This document shows positions 21,591 to 33,324 of a stretch of DNA of 64,000 bases, piece by piece. Source of the DNA: Flaccisagitta enflata (lineage: Eukaryota; Chaetognatha; Sagittoidea; Aphragmophora); the NCBI GenBank assembly GCA_965153355.1, contig OZ231126.1, positions 92,504,001-92,568,000 of the forward strand, read 5' to 3'. The first letter of the stretch is position 1, and the number at the start of each line of letters is the position of its first letter. Below the pieces are notes generated by a model. The model was not told the origin of the DNA. It searched no databases and saw only the letters and a list, made by a program, of their open reading frames with translations. The translations under genes and the position numbers were made by a program.

Positions 21591-21732
21591 AGTACTCTAG
21601 ATTACTCTTTAGTACCTTAAACAACCCTAAAGTACCAAAAGTACCCTAGAGTACCCTCAAGTACCTAATGTCCTAAAGTACCCTAAAAAACCCTTATGTA
21701 CCTTTAAGTACCCAAAAGTACCTTAAGTCAGA
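21590..21732 (+). repeat. GTACCCTAAA imperfect tandem repeat, block 1
   Basis: About a dozen units of roughly 10 bp around GTACC(C/T)TAAA. Related blocks follow at 23660-23970 and 24780-24845, so one array has been split by later insertions, including the hAT-like element at 22672. Confidence 0.85.
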
Positions 21733-22663
21733 AAGCAGACCAGAAAACAGGTTTAAAGGGTCAACCATTTTCCAACCTTATTTTGATAAAAAAAACTCGT
21801 TATTTCTTTCAAAAAATGTTGTGGACATGTCATTTGGTTGCATATTACTTATTAGAACGGACTTAAATCCTTTGATAGACACTAGATATACTATACAGGA
21901 GCGGTAAAAACCTCATCAAAATCGTTATTTGATGTGACAATTTGTTGCTCACATCCACGATGATACCGCAATTAAAAAATCGGATCATAGTCATTTTCTC
22001 TTTTTATACCCCCTGAGTAACCTTTCAAGATATGCCAAAAATTTTTGCCAAGATTTTCTCCCCCTCCAACCATGGAAACACACTTAATTCATTGAAAAGG
22101 TCATGTGACAAATGAAAACTAAGAAATTTGGAACTATTTTTTTCTCGGCTTAATAACCACACTTCCCGTCCTCCGATTAGGTTGAGATTTTAGGACAAGA
22201 TAATTTATTAACTAAGGTTGCTCCATGTCAAATTTCAAGTTATTCGGCCAATATTAAGTGGGGTTTTGATGTCATTTTGTGTAATTTTCAAGCAAATTTT
22301 AGATTTTCGAAAAAAACATTTATTTAGCGGGAAATTGACGATCTTGAGATAGGATGATTTTTTGGCATAAACTAAGACATACATTCCTTAAGAATCAATT
22401 TTTGGAGGTCTGTATGTTCTTGGATTTTGCAATTTTTCAATTTTTATGCAAAACGGCAATTTCCCGTGAAGACTGTCAAGTAGTAAAAAGAAGACAACTT
22501 TTTTGCACTTTTTGTGTGTACAACAGACATTATGTTAGGCCCCCATATTCATAGGGGAGGGCCGGATCGCAATTTAATTGGTTCTTTGTGGTATTGAAAA
22601 GTTATTTCAGGTCTTGTTGATGATTTTCTACCTTCCCTGGAGTACCAGATTTGGTTTTACCAT
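21733..22663. other. Unclassified AT-rich non-coding stretch
   Basis: No coding frame, inverted termini or known motif recognised. It lies between GTACC repeat block 1 and the hAT-like element. Confidence 0.5.
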
Positions 22664-22671
22664 CATGGGTA

Positions 22672-23279
22672 CAGGGTGGCAGAAAATTCTATAGGTCCGA
22701 GAAACGCTTTTTTTCCAATGCCATAAGTCCGACTTTTGAAGTTTCTCTCAAGTAGTCAAATATCACTATTTTTTTCATTTTTACCTGTGAAGAAGCATTA
22801 CAAAGACAACAAGGGGCTTAATAGCGTTTAATAGGTGAGGTTAAGTAGATAGAATAAAACTAAAACATAAAAATTCAACAATAAAAAAATGTTAGACTCA
22901 TATGGATACATTGAGCCTTGTCATTCGAATAAATTGATTTGAATTTTAAGTCCTTTCATTCAATACAATTTCATTCAATAAATTGTTGTCGACTTGAGAA
23001 GAAAAAAGCAGAAATCAGATGATTTAGCCTCAGAAACAAGAGACGAAACAACGGTTGACTGTAATTTTCCAACTTGATCTGCACTCAAAAAATGCCATCC
23101 CATGGGCTACATTTCATTCAACACTCTTTTACGCCGTTCTGGCATGGTAAAATACAAAAGTTACTTTCACCCTTGAGTCCTTTCATTTTCTATTTCTTTC
23201 CCTTTCTTTTTTTTTTTTTTTTTTTTTCTTTTTTTCTTTTTTTCTTTTTTTCTTTTTTTCTTTTTTTTTTTTCTTTTTT

Positions 23280-23334
<55 letters not shown>

Positions 23335-23460
23335 CTTTTTCCTTCTTTCCCCCGCCCCTTTTTTACCTCAATTTTTTCTTCCTCAAATCTATAAGTCCGA
23401 CTCTTGATTTATAGATCCTAGGAACGACGTTCCCGGCGATCCCCTATTTCTGCCACCCTG
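22672..23460 (+). mobile_element. hAT-like non-autonomous transposon (CAGGGTGGCAGAAA termini)
   Basis: The termini CAGGGTGGCAGAAA and ATTTCTGCCACCCTG are flanked by a perfect 8-bp duplication CATGGGTA (22664-22671, 23461-23468). CAGGGxGG termini plus 8-bp duplications are diagnostic of hAT. The subterminal regions share ATAAGTCCGACT(C/T)TTGA. The right third is a T-rich then (TTTC)n tract (about 23205-23340). It is 789 bp and encodes no transposase. Confidence 0.9.
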
Positions 23461-23659
23461 CATGGGTAAAAGGTGATTTCTGGGAAAATGTCCAACTTTG
23501 GCCTCAGAATAAGAAAACTTTGCCCAACCATGTATTTTGCATTGATTTTTGTTTTTTTAGTGTCCTTATACATAACTAGACCATATTCCAAGAGAGTTAT
23601 GACCCATATGAAGATTTCATCATTTAGACCCTCTGAACGCCTATATCGGCTCCTTCCTT

Positions 23660-23970
23660 TGCACCATGTCTTAAGTACCCAAAAGTACCTAAAGTAAACT
23701 ATAGTACCCTTAGATACCTACAGTACCCCATAGTACCCTAAAGTACCCTTAAGTACCCTAAAGTATTCTAAAATACCTTTAGTACTCTAAAGTAAAGTAA
23801 AGTATCCTAAAGTACCCTCAAGTACCTAACGTACCCTAAAGTACCCTAAAGCACTCTTATTTACCCCTAAGTAACCAAAAGTACCAAAAGTATTCTAAAG
23901 TAGTAAAGTACCCTATAGTACCTTTAGATACCTACAGTAACCTATAGTACCCTAAAGTACCCTTAAGTAA
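23660..23970 (+). repeat. GTACCCTAAA imperfect tandem repeat, block 2
   Basis: About thirty units around GTACCCTAAA with CAGTACC and CTTAAGTACC variants. A third short block at 24780-24845 has the same unit. Confidence 0.88.
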
Positions 23971-24172
23971 GGCCTAGCGGGTCTGGCCGTGAGAAGACTG
24001 AAGCTCGGTTTTGAGGCAAATCCCGAAATTCGGTTTTGCCTACAAACCCGACTTTGTTCTCTGACATTTTTTTTTGCATTTATTATTTTCTTTTATTCTT
24101 TCACTGATAATTTTTTTTCTCTTTTTTAATGATCCCATTTATATGCGTTTGTGTGTGTGTGAATGTTTATGC

Positions 24173-24293
<121 letters not shown>

Positions 24294-24348
24294 TTAGCTC
24301 TTAATTACTTCTCATATTTTTAGTTGTTTCAGTGTATTTTAGTGTGTC

Positions 24349-24455
<107 letters not shown>

Positions 24456-25279
24456 CTTAGTTCTTGTAACAATTTTCTTGTTTGTTTTTAAAAAAAAACA
24501 ATTTTTTCCTCCATCATTTGCTTATATATTTTTTCCAAATTTTTATAGCTGTCACACTGTATGTGTGATTGTATTCGTGGAAATGTTTCTCTTTTTTTTT
24601 CTTAATTTTTTCTCTCAGTTTTTCTCTGTTTTTTTAAGTAACTCAGAGAAAACTCAGACATCTTTTTATCATCATATTCACTTAGAAAACTGTTGTAAAC
24701 CCGTCATAAACCCAAGCAAAGGTTTTTAAGTATTCCAAACCCGAGCCGAAACCGCGGAAAAAAAGCCATACGCAAGGCCTTACCCTTAAGTACCCAAAAG
24801 TACCCTAAAGTACCCTAAAGTACCTTAAAGCACCTTTAGAATGAGGATTTAGGCTTTATTTCAAAAAAGTTACCAACTAACGGACCAACTGACAGCGTTT
24901 ACGCGACCAAAAATAGTTTTCTTCTTTTCTTTGTATTTTTTTTCTCTTTCCTTCTCATTTGCTTTTTGATTCTCATAATTTTCATTAAACATGATAAGAC
25001 TAATTGCATCTAAGGGGGCACAAATTAAGGGGGTAAAATGGCAATGTCAAAAAGGCTATTTCTTATAAAAGCGCCCGGGCGCTAATTGGGGAAAACATGG
25101 TAGAAGTCTTGGATCCAAAGATTGCACCAGTCTGAACCGCGAGTGCGGGATTGAGTTGCGCACGCCAAGTTGGATGCGAAACCTAATTTATGGATGCGGA
25201 CGCATCTTTTTGTCAAAAAATCTCTCCTCACATCGATTGTTTTGACCGTCAGACGGCAGGACGTGCTGCAGCTCATGTG

Positions 25280-25282
<3 letters not shown>

Positions 25283-25339
<57 letters not shown>
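25283..25339 (+). repeat. (GA)n microsatellite
   Basis: About 56 bp of GA. Surrounding sequence (24850-25660) shows no supported gene. Confidence 0.97.
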
Positions 25340-25340
<1 letters not shown>

Positions 25341-25667
25341 AAAAACACGGCGTCTAGTCCTCAATTTTGAACGTGGCGAAATTCGCGACGAGAACGACGC
25401 AGATTTCTCCTTAAAAACGCGACGAGTTTTTTTTTCAAGGATTTTTTCGAGGTATTTTCCAGTTGACTCATCGACAAACGAAGAAAAAAAAGTTTTCTTG
25501 GAAAAAAAAAGAATCAATGAGACAAGACAAAGTGAAAGAGAGCTAAAACCGCGCTTCGTGGGACATTCATTTGTGCAGATATACACAAAGACGGCGTGAG
25601 AGACAGACAGACAGCTAGACAGAGAGACAGAAACCGGACCGGTTTGCGCAAGGAAAAAAAAACAAGG

Positions 25668-25830
25668 CCGGATACACGGCAATACAGTCATGGACGTTTG
25701 GGAGGAGCAGTAATGAAAAAAAAAAAAAGAACCCCCGAAGAAACGCACATGATTAAAAAATGTGACAGATGGACGGATGGACCGACGTAGCGATACAGCA
25801 AGGTGTAGAGACTAACAATGATTATTTTTT
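25668..25830 (+). repeat. Hairpin-word element, GGCCGGATACACGG type, decayed right end
   Basis: Starts ACAAGGCCGGATACACGGCA, then CAGTCATGGACGTTTGGGAG and GAGCAGTAATG, then GACAGATGGACGGATGGACC and CAAGGTGTAGAGACTAAC, where the hairpin has been lost. The left and middle blocks are still family-like. Confidence 0.65.
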
Positions 25831-26143
25831 GCCCCTTTGAAGATAAGAAATTATAAAATCAAGTAACACTCTGTCACAATATAATATCGTCGCGGACGAG
25901 TGAGCAGGGGCATAACCCCCCCCCCACACACACAAACACGAATACAACTATAACAACATTAACGAGTTTTAAGTAACTGTTGATTTAGGATAAAGTTGTC
26001 TTTTCTCAAAATGTCTCAATTTCTCTCCATTCAGAAATATCACCAAATTGGCTTTACAACGCAGCGAAATCGTTAACATTGGTCAGCAAGGCAGTATATT
26101 CACAGCAGCAGAAACAAAAAAAAAAAAAAAAAAAACAAAAAAA

Positions 26144-26292
<149 letters not shown>

Positions 26293-26357
26293 AAAATGAC
26301 AACAGCAAAAACAGGATAAAAGGAACGCCGATTAAGTGGCGTTATATTTTGACACAG

Positions 26358-26428
26358 ACGCACGCCCGCGCACGCCCGCGCACGCTCGCGCACGCCCGCG
26401 CACGCTCGCGCACGCCCGCGCACACAGT
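26358..26428 (+). repeat. CpG-rich 12-bp minisatellite
   Basis: About six units of CGCGCACGC(C/T)CG. It is a local GC and CpG peak 0.9 kb upstream of the predicted first coding exon. Confidence 0.85.
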
Positions 26429-26740
26429 CTCGCACATCTACGGCGTCTGGCTGCGACCACTTCAATTCCACGGGCAATTCACGGGGAAGGAGTAATCATA
26501 TTTTGTACTTATATGTTGGGAACATTTTTTGGACATACATATTGTTCCATCATGTATCGTCGACTCGTCCTCGACGACTAACAAACGGTTTATTCACTCA
26601 CATCATTTCTCTCGCGCCCGTGAGGACCTAAATGTTGCTGCTGTTTTTCAAACCGTCATCCCTCGCGTCGTCGTCAATAAAACTAACATCTCAAAAAGAA
26701 ATATTCCTTAAGTCTTAGTCTTCTTCGCTCCTGAAGAAGG

Positions 26741-26746
<6 letters not shown>

Positions 26747-26827
<81 letters not shown>
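26747..26827 (+). repeat. (CT)n tract upstream of the gene
   Basis: About 80 bp of CT. If the promoter of the gene at 27287 is nearby, this could act as a GAGA-type element on the minus strand, which is speculative. Confidence 0.96.
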
Positions 26828-26830
<3 letters not shown>

Positions 26831-27286
26831 GTGGAATCTATACTGTGAGGGGAAACGCCTTCTATTATATCATCCACCCGCCCGAGAAAAAAAAAAGAGA
26901 AAGGAGCTTACACATATTTTCTACGTCATTGTGTCGTCGTTTTCTTAACTTCGTTCAGTGTCTCCGTGTGTCTGTGTGTATGCGTATCTCTGTCTCTCTA
27001 TCTCTCTCTCTCGTTCGTCGTATTCATCTTCGTCTCCCTCATTTCAACGTTGTCCCGCTACCGCTACCCCCTCGCGACTCTGCCTCCATCTTAGGATCTT
27101 CTTTTTTTCGCCTCTGTCTCCCACTACGTCTCCTAGACATCATCGCGACTGGATTTCTCCATCTTTTTCGTCTTCGTCATTGTGTGTGTGTGTGTGAGAT
27201 AGAGAGTGTTCGTAGTAGACATTAGAGACAACCGCGTCTCCGCCGCGAGAGAGGAAAATCGAGGACCCGTTGACACATTTTGAACG
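26828..27286 (+). promoter_or_regulatory. Presumed promoter/5' UTR region of the large gene
   Basis: Pyrimidine-rich, CpG-containing sequence differing from the AT-rich surroundings precedes the Met codon at 27287. No convincing TATA box was found; the transcription start is unknown. The region also contains a short GTGTGTGTGT run at 27181-27195. Confidence 0.4.
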
Positions 27287-27431
27287 ATGGAAGGCTCGAC
27301 TGGGATGATGCCCGGTGGTGCCGGCGGGGGTGGCGTAGGCGGGGGTGGCTTAGGCGGAGGTGGTGTTTTAGGTGGGGGTGGAGCGTCTGATTCAAACGCT
27401 GGTGTCGCCAATGGTCATCTACTCAATGGTG
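27287..27431 (+). CDS. Large disordered-protein gene, exon 1 (start codon, Gly-rich N-terminus)
   Basis: The first coding exon encodes residues 1-48, beginning MEGSTGMMPGGAGGGG, with repeated GGGGV/GGGGL blocks and ending ANGHLLNG. The frame meets a strong donor, GGTG|GTGAGT at 27432, leaving one base (G) of a split codon. The next exon supplies AC, giving GAC (Asp), so phase agrees across a 7.66-kb intron. The Met was chosen as the only ATG in frame before the donor. The poly-Gly N-terminus matches no domain I know. The frame continues past the donor through a GA microsatellite only because that repeat has no stops. Function unknown; the exon structure is inferred from splice signals without transcript evidence. 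Confidence 0.62.
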
Positions 27432-27475
27432 GTGAGTCATCAGAACCTTGCACTTGTTTGCACAAAATGAGCAGT

Positions 27476-27478
<3 letters not shown>

Positions 27479-27551
<73 letters not shown>
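27479..27551 (+). repeat. (GA)n microsatellite in intron 1
   Basis: About 72 bp of GA, 47 bases downstream of the exon 1 donor. Confidence 0.97.
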
Positions 27552-27555
<4 letters not shown>

Positions 27556-27917
27556 TATTACAGGACGACAGATAGACAGATACACGAACAAACAGACAAA
27601 AGACAAGTGCACAAAACAAATCTAGAAAAACAAATTTGAAAGAAGATTCAACTTTTCCCTTCCCTCACGCCTCATCCACCAAGCCAAGCTCTCTTCCTTC
27701 TATTCCTCCCCAACCCTTTTCCGACATTCCTCTGGCCGCGCCCCATCCCTGATCCTGCCCCTTCCCGCTTCCGCCCCTCCTATTCCCAAGCACCCATTTA
27801 AAATGCAAAGTGCGGCTTAATGGCACACATGTAATTGGCATAAACAATACGTGGCACTGAATTATCACTATCATTTTGCGCGGTTTTTTTATTGCTCTCA
27901 TATTCGTATACAATATA

Positions 27918-28352
27918 GAATAGAATGAAATCCCGCTCTAACGGGATTGACAATTCACTTTTGATGGCTAGAGGAAGAGAATTTTGTATATGTAAACATA
28001 ATTTTGCAATTAAGTGCAAAGTCAATCTGATGATGTTATCGTCTGGGGTTCATTGATGTAATGATTATGATATATGGCAGCTGATAAATATTGAAAATAA
28101 GCCCGGGCGGGCAACTTGATGCGTCATCTGCGTGATATTGTGAGGCATCGTAACGGATATACCGACCGACGGACCGACGGACGGAAGTACAAACCCTCTT
28201 AGAGAGATGCGATGACGCATCTAAAAGAAAACAAAACACACGCCTTTATGGATAATACTTTTTCATAGTATGGATATTGATTCTTTGAATTTTGATTTCT
28301 TTATTGAGACAACAAACGTTTGCTGATATTGCTTAAAATCCGTAAGAGCGGG
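27918..28352 (+). mobile_element. Possible pogo/mariner-like element in intron 1, interrupted
   Basis: AATGAAATCCCGCTCTAACG at the left and CGTAAGAGCGGGAATGAG at the right form weak inverted termini resembling those at 13582-14543. A hairpin-word element sits inside at 28100-28226. No clear target duplication. Confidence 0.4.
28100..28226 (+). repeat. Hairpin-word element, word GATGCGTCAT
   Basis: Left word GATGCGTCAT at 28118-28127. The right end is the hairpin AGATGCGATGACGCATCT at 28205-28222, containing the exact inverse ATGACGCATC, followed by AAAAG. Between them are (GACCGACG)n and CAAACCCTCTTAGAG. The word differs entirely from the GTCGCG type, yet both sites agree. Confidence 0.78.
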
Positions 28353-29403
28353 AATGAGGTGTTTTCATTCTGAAATTTACTTTTTTGTTCAACCATCATT
28401 CAGTCCATTTTCTCGTCATTTAGCTTCATTTTCATCTTCTAAAGGCGTCCGTCTTCTTTGCGCGCCTTTTAATGCGTTCACAATTTATCTTACATGTCTA
28501 TCGCTTTCAATTTCAGTTGTTGTTCATCTGTATTGTACAGCTTGAACGCATTGCACGGTGAAAAGAATCTGACAAATCCTTAAAAAAAGATTGTGTCTTG
28601 ATATCTGAAAGTTATTTCTGACAGATTCTGGGACTTAGACCTCGCAGATCCTCAATTATGTAAGCTTGATATACTAAAAGATATTGTTTAAAACGAATAT
28701 CTCATCACATCTACTGTAAGCACATAGCACGAAATAACTCATCTTCATCGATTTGTTTCTTTTTTATTCTTTTTAATCTGTTGAAGTTGGTTTCTTTCCT
28801 ATCTGTTGAACACAAAGATTGACAAGGACTTGGTGGCCAAAAAGAAAAAGCATCAAGAGAGCTGAAAAAAAAAATTCTTTTTTTCTCGATCCGTTCAATA
28901 TTGTTTTCTGTTTTTTTTTATACATTAAAGAAGCGGGAAACAGTGACTGTTTCTTTTGTAAGTTTTTTTTTTGTGATTGTATCTCACAAAAATGTAAAAA
29001 AAAAGTAACAAAATAATTGAGTAATCATTCGACAACACAAATATAAAACATTTCATACATCATGTTTCTATCATCATGCGCATTCATTCATATTTAGCTG
29101 ACTAACAACAGGCCTTTTTACATATGACTTGAACGCATCTTGATGACATGCGAATTTTTTCTACTAATCCTCTCTTAAAAATGATGTTTTTAACATAATG
29201 TCATTATTTGACAATTCCTTGATCTTCTGAAGTCCCTAATGTCACGAATCCAATTTTAAAAACGCTAACAGGAAGTCCACTCAGCAAAGAAGGCGTAGAA
29301 AACAACTGTTGATCAACTGCCGTATTTGACTTGAAGGTTGATTCCACTGGGCTTGAATTTTTTTATTGTTCTCCATTGAGGAGTCTTCTAATATCTTTAT
29401 TAA
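28353..29403. other. Unclassified intronic stretch
   Basis: AT-rich sequence with T/A homopolymers; no coding exon, repeat family or inverted terminus recognised. Confidence 0.5.
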
Positions 29404-29597
29404 CAAGACCGGATACACGGCTACTGAAGTCGCGTGCGGGTGGGCGGGGGCCATATTTGAGGTCACCAGACCATTTGGGCAGGAGCAGTGACGTCAAAGA
29501 AATAAAATCATAAAAAAAAGAAAAGTGTGACCGACCGACCAACCGACCAACCGGCAGACAAAGCGGGTTGTAGAGTCGCGTGCACGCGACCAGAAAC
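29404..29597 (+). repeat. Hairpin-word element, word GTCGCGTGC
   Basis: CAAGACCGGATACACGGC starts the element. The left word GTCGCGTGC is at 29429-29437, and the right hairpin GTCGCGTGCACGCGAC at 29575-29590 contains its exact inverse GCACGCGAC. The middle has GGGCAGGAGCAGTGACGTC and (GACCGACCAACC)n. Confidence 0.8.
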
Positions 29598-29740
29598 ACG
29601 ACTTACTCGATTAACAATCTACAGACGGGCCATAAGGCGTCTGGTCAGACATGCCCTTACACAAAGATAGCCTTTAAAGATAGGCATGACCGCATGAGAT
29701 ACTCATGTTAAGAGGACTAGAGTGCACTTCTAGTTCAGGA

Positions 29741-29937
29741 AAAACAAGGGAAATTACTGTCAAGAAAAACAAGGGAAATTACTGTCAAGAAAAACAAGGG
29801 AAATTACTGTCAAGAAAAACAAGGGAAATTACTGTCAAGAAAAACAAGGGAAATTACTGTCAAGAAAAACAAGGGAAATTACTGTCAAGAAAAACAAGGG
29901 AAATTACTGTCAAGAAAAACAAGGGAAATTACTGTCG
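29741..29937 (+). repeat. 25-bp perfect minisatellite, 8 copies
   Basis: Eight head-to-tail identical units containing AACAAGGGAAATTACTGTCA with period 25. Because 25 is not a multiple of 3, the frame rotates through KTREITVKK-, NKGNYCQE- and KQGKLLSR-type peptides without stops, so the open frame is not evidence of a gene. The absence of divergence implies recent expansion. There are no spacers, so it is not a CRISPR-type array. Confidence 0.97.
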
Positions 29938-30049
29938 TTTCCATTTTATTTTTGCTGTATTCATGTTTCCCCTTTTTCCCTTTCTATGCGACCTCATTTT
30001 TCTTTCTCATCTGGCTGACTTCTCTCTCTGTCTCTGTCTCTGTATCTCA

Positions 30050-30165
<116 letters not shown>

Positions 30166-30740
30166 TCATTCATGTTCATTCTCTTTGGCTCCATCCAGAC
30201 GGGACGATTCATTTCCCACATCTGTCATAACTTCTCTCCCGCGAGAGTACCACACTGTAACTATCTGTAACCATCTGAAATACCATCTGTAATACCGTCA
30301 TTTGTTTTCGCTCCGTCATTACAAAGTATGACGCTACCGCCTGTTCCACTTGGGCATCACAGTCCCCAAAGTAGTTTTCGCACAAACTTAAAGATCAACA
30401 CCATCTCTGAGAGCTAAGCAGCAAAGTTGGGTGATGAAATCCGCGTCATCCCAGCTGTAACACAATTATTGCATAAAAAAACACAAAAAAGAAACGAAGA
30501 AAAGCCCAGTAATGTGAAATTTTTGCTCTGGTGGCCAAACTGTGTTTGGAAACTTAAGTTCAAATAACAAGTTATTGTGCCAACTAGGAGTATGCTTTCC
30601 ATGATTTTTCTTTTACTAATAGTTTTGCAATAATCATCTCACCATCGCTATTACCACCAATCCCATCGCAAGGAGCCTTAATATTGAAGAAAGGAGATCA
30701 TGAATGGGTAGAGGATAGTATGCGGTTATGTTTTTGAATA

Positions 30741-30921
30741 AAAGGCCGGATACATGGCTACCCCAGTCGTTTGCGGGTGGGCAGGGGCTATATTTGTCAG
30801 ATGACCATTTGGGCAGGAGCAGTGAGGCCAAAGAACGCAAAAAACAAAAAAGTACTGACAGACGGCCTGACGGACCGATGGACAAAGCGGGGTGTAGAGT
30901 CGCGTAGCACGCGACTAAAAA
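30741..30921 (+). repeat. Hairpin-word element, GGCCGGATACATGG type
   Basis: AAAGGCCGGATACATGGCTA, CAGTCGTTTGCGGGTGGGCA, GGGCAGGAGCAGTGAGG, GACGGACCGATGGAC and GGTGTAGAG lead to the hairpin AGTCGCGTAGCACGCGACT (30898-30916) plus AAAAA. Left word GTCGTTTGC against right GCACGCGAC: partly decayed version of the GTCGCGTGC type at 29404. Confidence 0.75.
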
Positions 30922-31009
30922 CACCTCCACCATCACCCCCTTGTCATCATCAACAGCTCCACACAAACTTTACCTCCATACTCGCGGCATCACCTCCGCC
31001 AACAGTTAT

Positions 31010-31682
31010 TGAGGAGGACACTAAAGGCCGAATCCTCATTTGAAAATATGGGCAGTAAACTCCCTAACCACTCAAGGCAGATTTGGACTTGAGTGGTTTT
31101 CAACTCTAACTGACCCTTCTAATTAGAGTGGTTTTTAAATCAAGGAAGTTTTCTTTTGCCTTACTTAGATCTAACTTTTATCCCTCTTCAATTTTTTTCA
31201 CGTCATCTTTTAATACAATGTATAATTGTTGATTTTTGAAAATCTTTAGATAAGAGATGATATTTTTCATTTTCTCAAATAGTCATTATTTTCTTTTAAA
31301 TTCTTGAAATATCAGAACAGGAAAGAGCAAATGTAGATTTTTTTCAATATTGAATTATTTTTCATGATAAACTGTTTTATTCTCATTAAGAATTTCAATA
31401 TTTCTCTAATCTGAAAAAAATAAAAGATCGATTTAAAAAAAGGTAAAGCTCAACAATGAAAATGAATTCAGAATTAAAAATAAATGAAACACCATTCTTT
31501 TTCACAGATGAAATAAACTTCTCCAATTCCAATCAGTAAGTAAGAATAAAAACCACTCTAGTTAGAATTAAAAATGAGGGATGTTCTACTTCATTCCACT
31601 CAAGTCCGAATCTGACTAAAGTGGTTTCAGTCTTAACTCTAGTCCAAAATTTGGTTTAAAATGGTTCCCCCATTTAGTCCGC
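31010..31682 (+). mobile_element. ACTAAAGGCCG foldback element, copy 1
   Basis: Starts near GGACACTAAAGGCCGAATCC and carries long inverted arms: AGACTTGAGTGG-like and TTAGAGTGGTTTTTAA on the left, AAAACCACTCTAGTTAG and CCACTCAAGTCCGAATCTGA on the right. A near-identical copy in the same orientation is at 62448-63127. It is non-coding and about 670 bp. The target duplication was not resolved. Confidence 0.78.
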
Positions 31683-32309
31683 GATCCCAATTCCCAACCT
31701 CATCTCTAGGAACATTTTATTGGGAATGTAATTCATATTTCATCGCTGCAATTTCGCTTTCTTTCACTGCTGGTCTCTTCTTAAACAACAGGAACAAAAG
31801 AGCAGTAGAAACAGTGAGAACAATGGCATTCGTTTGAACATCGGGACAATGGCGCATCAGAAGTTTTCAGAACAATGACACTCATTCAAACATTTAGACA
31901 ATGACACATCAGGACAATGACACATTAGGACAATGGCACATCAGGACAATGGCACTCATTTGAACATATTCTAATGCTTGAAAAATGGCAATCGTGGAGA
32001 GGGTGAGTTAATGACTTAATGGCATGCACAGCTTCATTCATAGCGCTGTGGTACTGTATGTTCAATGGGTAGACCATGTGTCTGACAATTTTTGTTGTTT
32101 TTATTTGTTTCTTTCGAAATGCATTCCATACTGATTTAATTATGTATTTGTGGTGAATTGTAAGTTCATTCAATTTTTTCTACTTCGCGCGATATTCGTT
32201 AACATTTACTCCTAAATCACGCCGATGCGCTAATCACCGCTAATGTAGACGCCGATGTAGACGCACGCCTTTATTTGAAGACTGATTGTGTGGTTCAAAT
32301 CAATTTCAT

Positions 32310-32310
32310 T

Positions 32311-32390
<80 letters not shown>

Positions 32391-32428
32391 TACCATCATC
32401 ACCATCATCACCATCACCATAACCATCA
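32310..32428 (+). repeat. (ATC)n microsatellite
   Basis: About 80 bp of perfect ATC followed by ACCATC variants. Confidence 0.97.
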
Positions 32429-32553
32429 TTACCATCATCTTTTCTTTGCAAGCCATTTTTTCCATATCCTGGAATATCACGCTTTGGATTATGTTGCAAT
32501 AAAACCTTTGCTGCCTTCACACATGCACTCAAAAGACGAAGAAAAACTGAAAA

Positions 32554-32699
32554 CAAGGCCGGATACACGGCAATCCAGTCGCGGACGGTTGGGCGGGAGC
32601 AGTAATGCGAAAATCGCTCGGAATTCAAAAATGTTACCGACGGACCGACGGACCGACCGGCACGGCAAGGTGTAGAGTCGCGTGTCCGCGACTAAAAAA
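32554..32699 (+). repeat. Hairpin-word element, word GTCGCGGAC (best-preserved copy)
   Basis: ACAAGGCCGGATACACGGCA at the left; left word GTCGCGGAC at 32578-32586 followed by GGTTGGGCGGGAGCAGTAATG; TTCAAAAATGTTACCGACGG with (GACC)n; CAAGGTGTAGAG; terminal hairpin AGTCGCGTGTCCGCGACT at 32676-32693 containing the inverse GTCCGCGAC, then AAAAAA. It is very similar to 59863-60018, so recent activity is likely. Confidence 0.88.
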
Positions 32700-32938
32700 C
32701 GAGGATAAAAAAGAAAACCCATCTTAAAACGAAAGCCCGGTCTCATACATGGGCAAAGTAACTTGCATATACAAACACCCTTCTTATTTCTTCTATTTTC
32801 ATCCACCACCGCCTCGCCTTGCCCCTCCCCTTTCTCTCTCTCGCGCGCTCTATCTCTGTAGTCTCTGTATGTCTCTGTCACATTCATAGAGAAACATAAA
32901 GAAGGGCACTATGTCTCTGTATCAGTCTTGTCTGTCTA

Positions 32939-33004
32939 CTCAGTCTAGTTTAGTCTAGTCTAGTCTAGTCTAGTCTAGTCTAGTCTAGTCTAGTCTAGTC
33001 TGTC
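32939..33004 (+). repeat. (TCTAG)n pentanucleotide
   Basis: About twelve perfect TAGTC units. Confidence 0.95.
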
Positions 33005-33031
33005 TTAGTCTCTGCCTCTGTCTACCTCTGT

Positions 33032-33045
33032 CGATCTCTCTCTCT

Positions 33046-33127
<82 letters not shown>
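33032..33127 (+). repeat. (CT)n microsatellite
   Basis: About 95 bp of CT with one TTTT interruption. A (CCTTT)n run follows at 33219-33262. Confidence 0.97.
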
Positions 33128-33133
<6 letters not shown>

Positions 33134-33324
33134 TGTTTCAACTTTCTCTCTCACACTTGGCGATTTATATCGAATTTTGGTTGACATTGGATCTTTTTTC
33201 CGTCCCCTCACTTCTCCTTTCTTTCCTTTCCTTTCCTTTCCTTTCCTTTCCTTTCCTTTCCTCGCCGTCCCTTCACTTCTCCTTCCTTTCCTTTTCTTTC
33301 CTTTTCGTCTCTGCTCTTTTTGAG

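Noticed and set aside
29741-29937. CRISPR-like array
   Set aside because: Eight identical 25-bp units are directly abutting with no spacers, in eukaryotic intron DNA.
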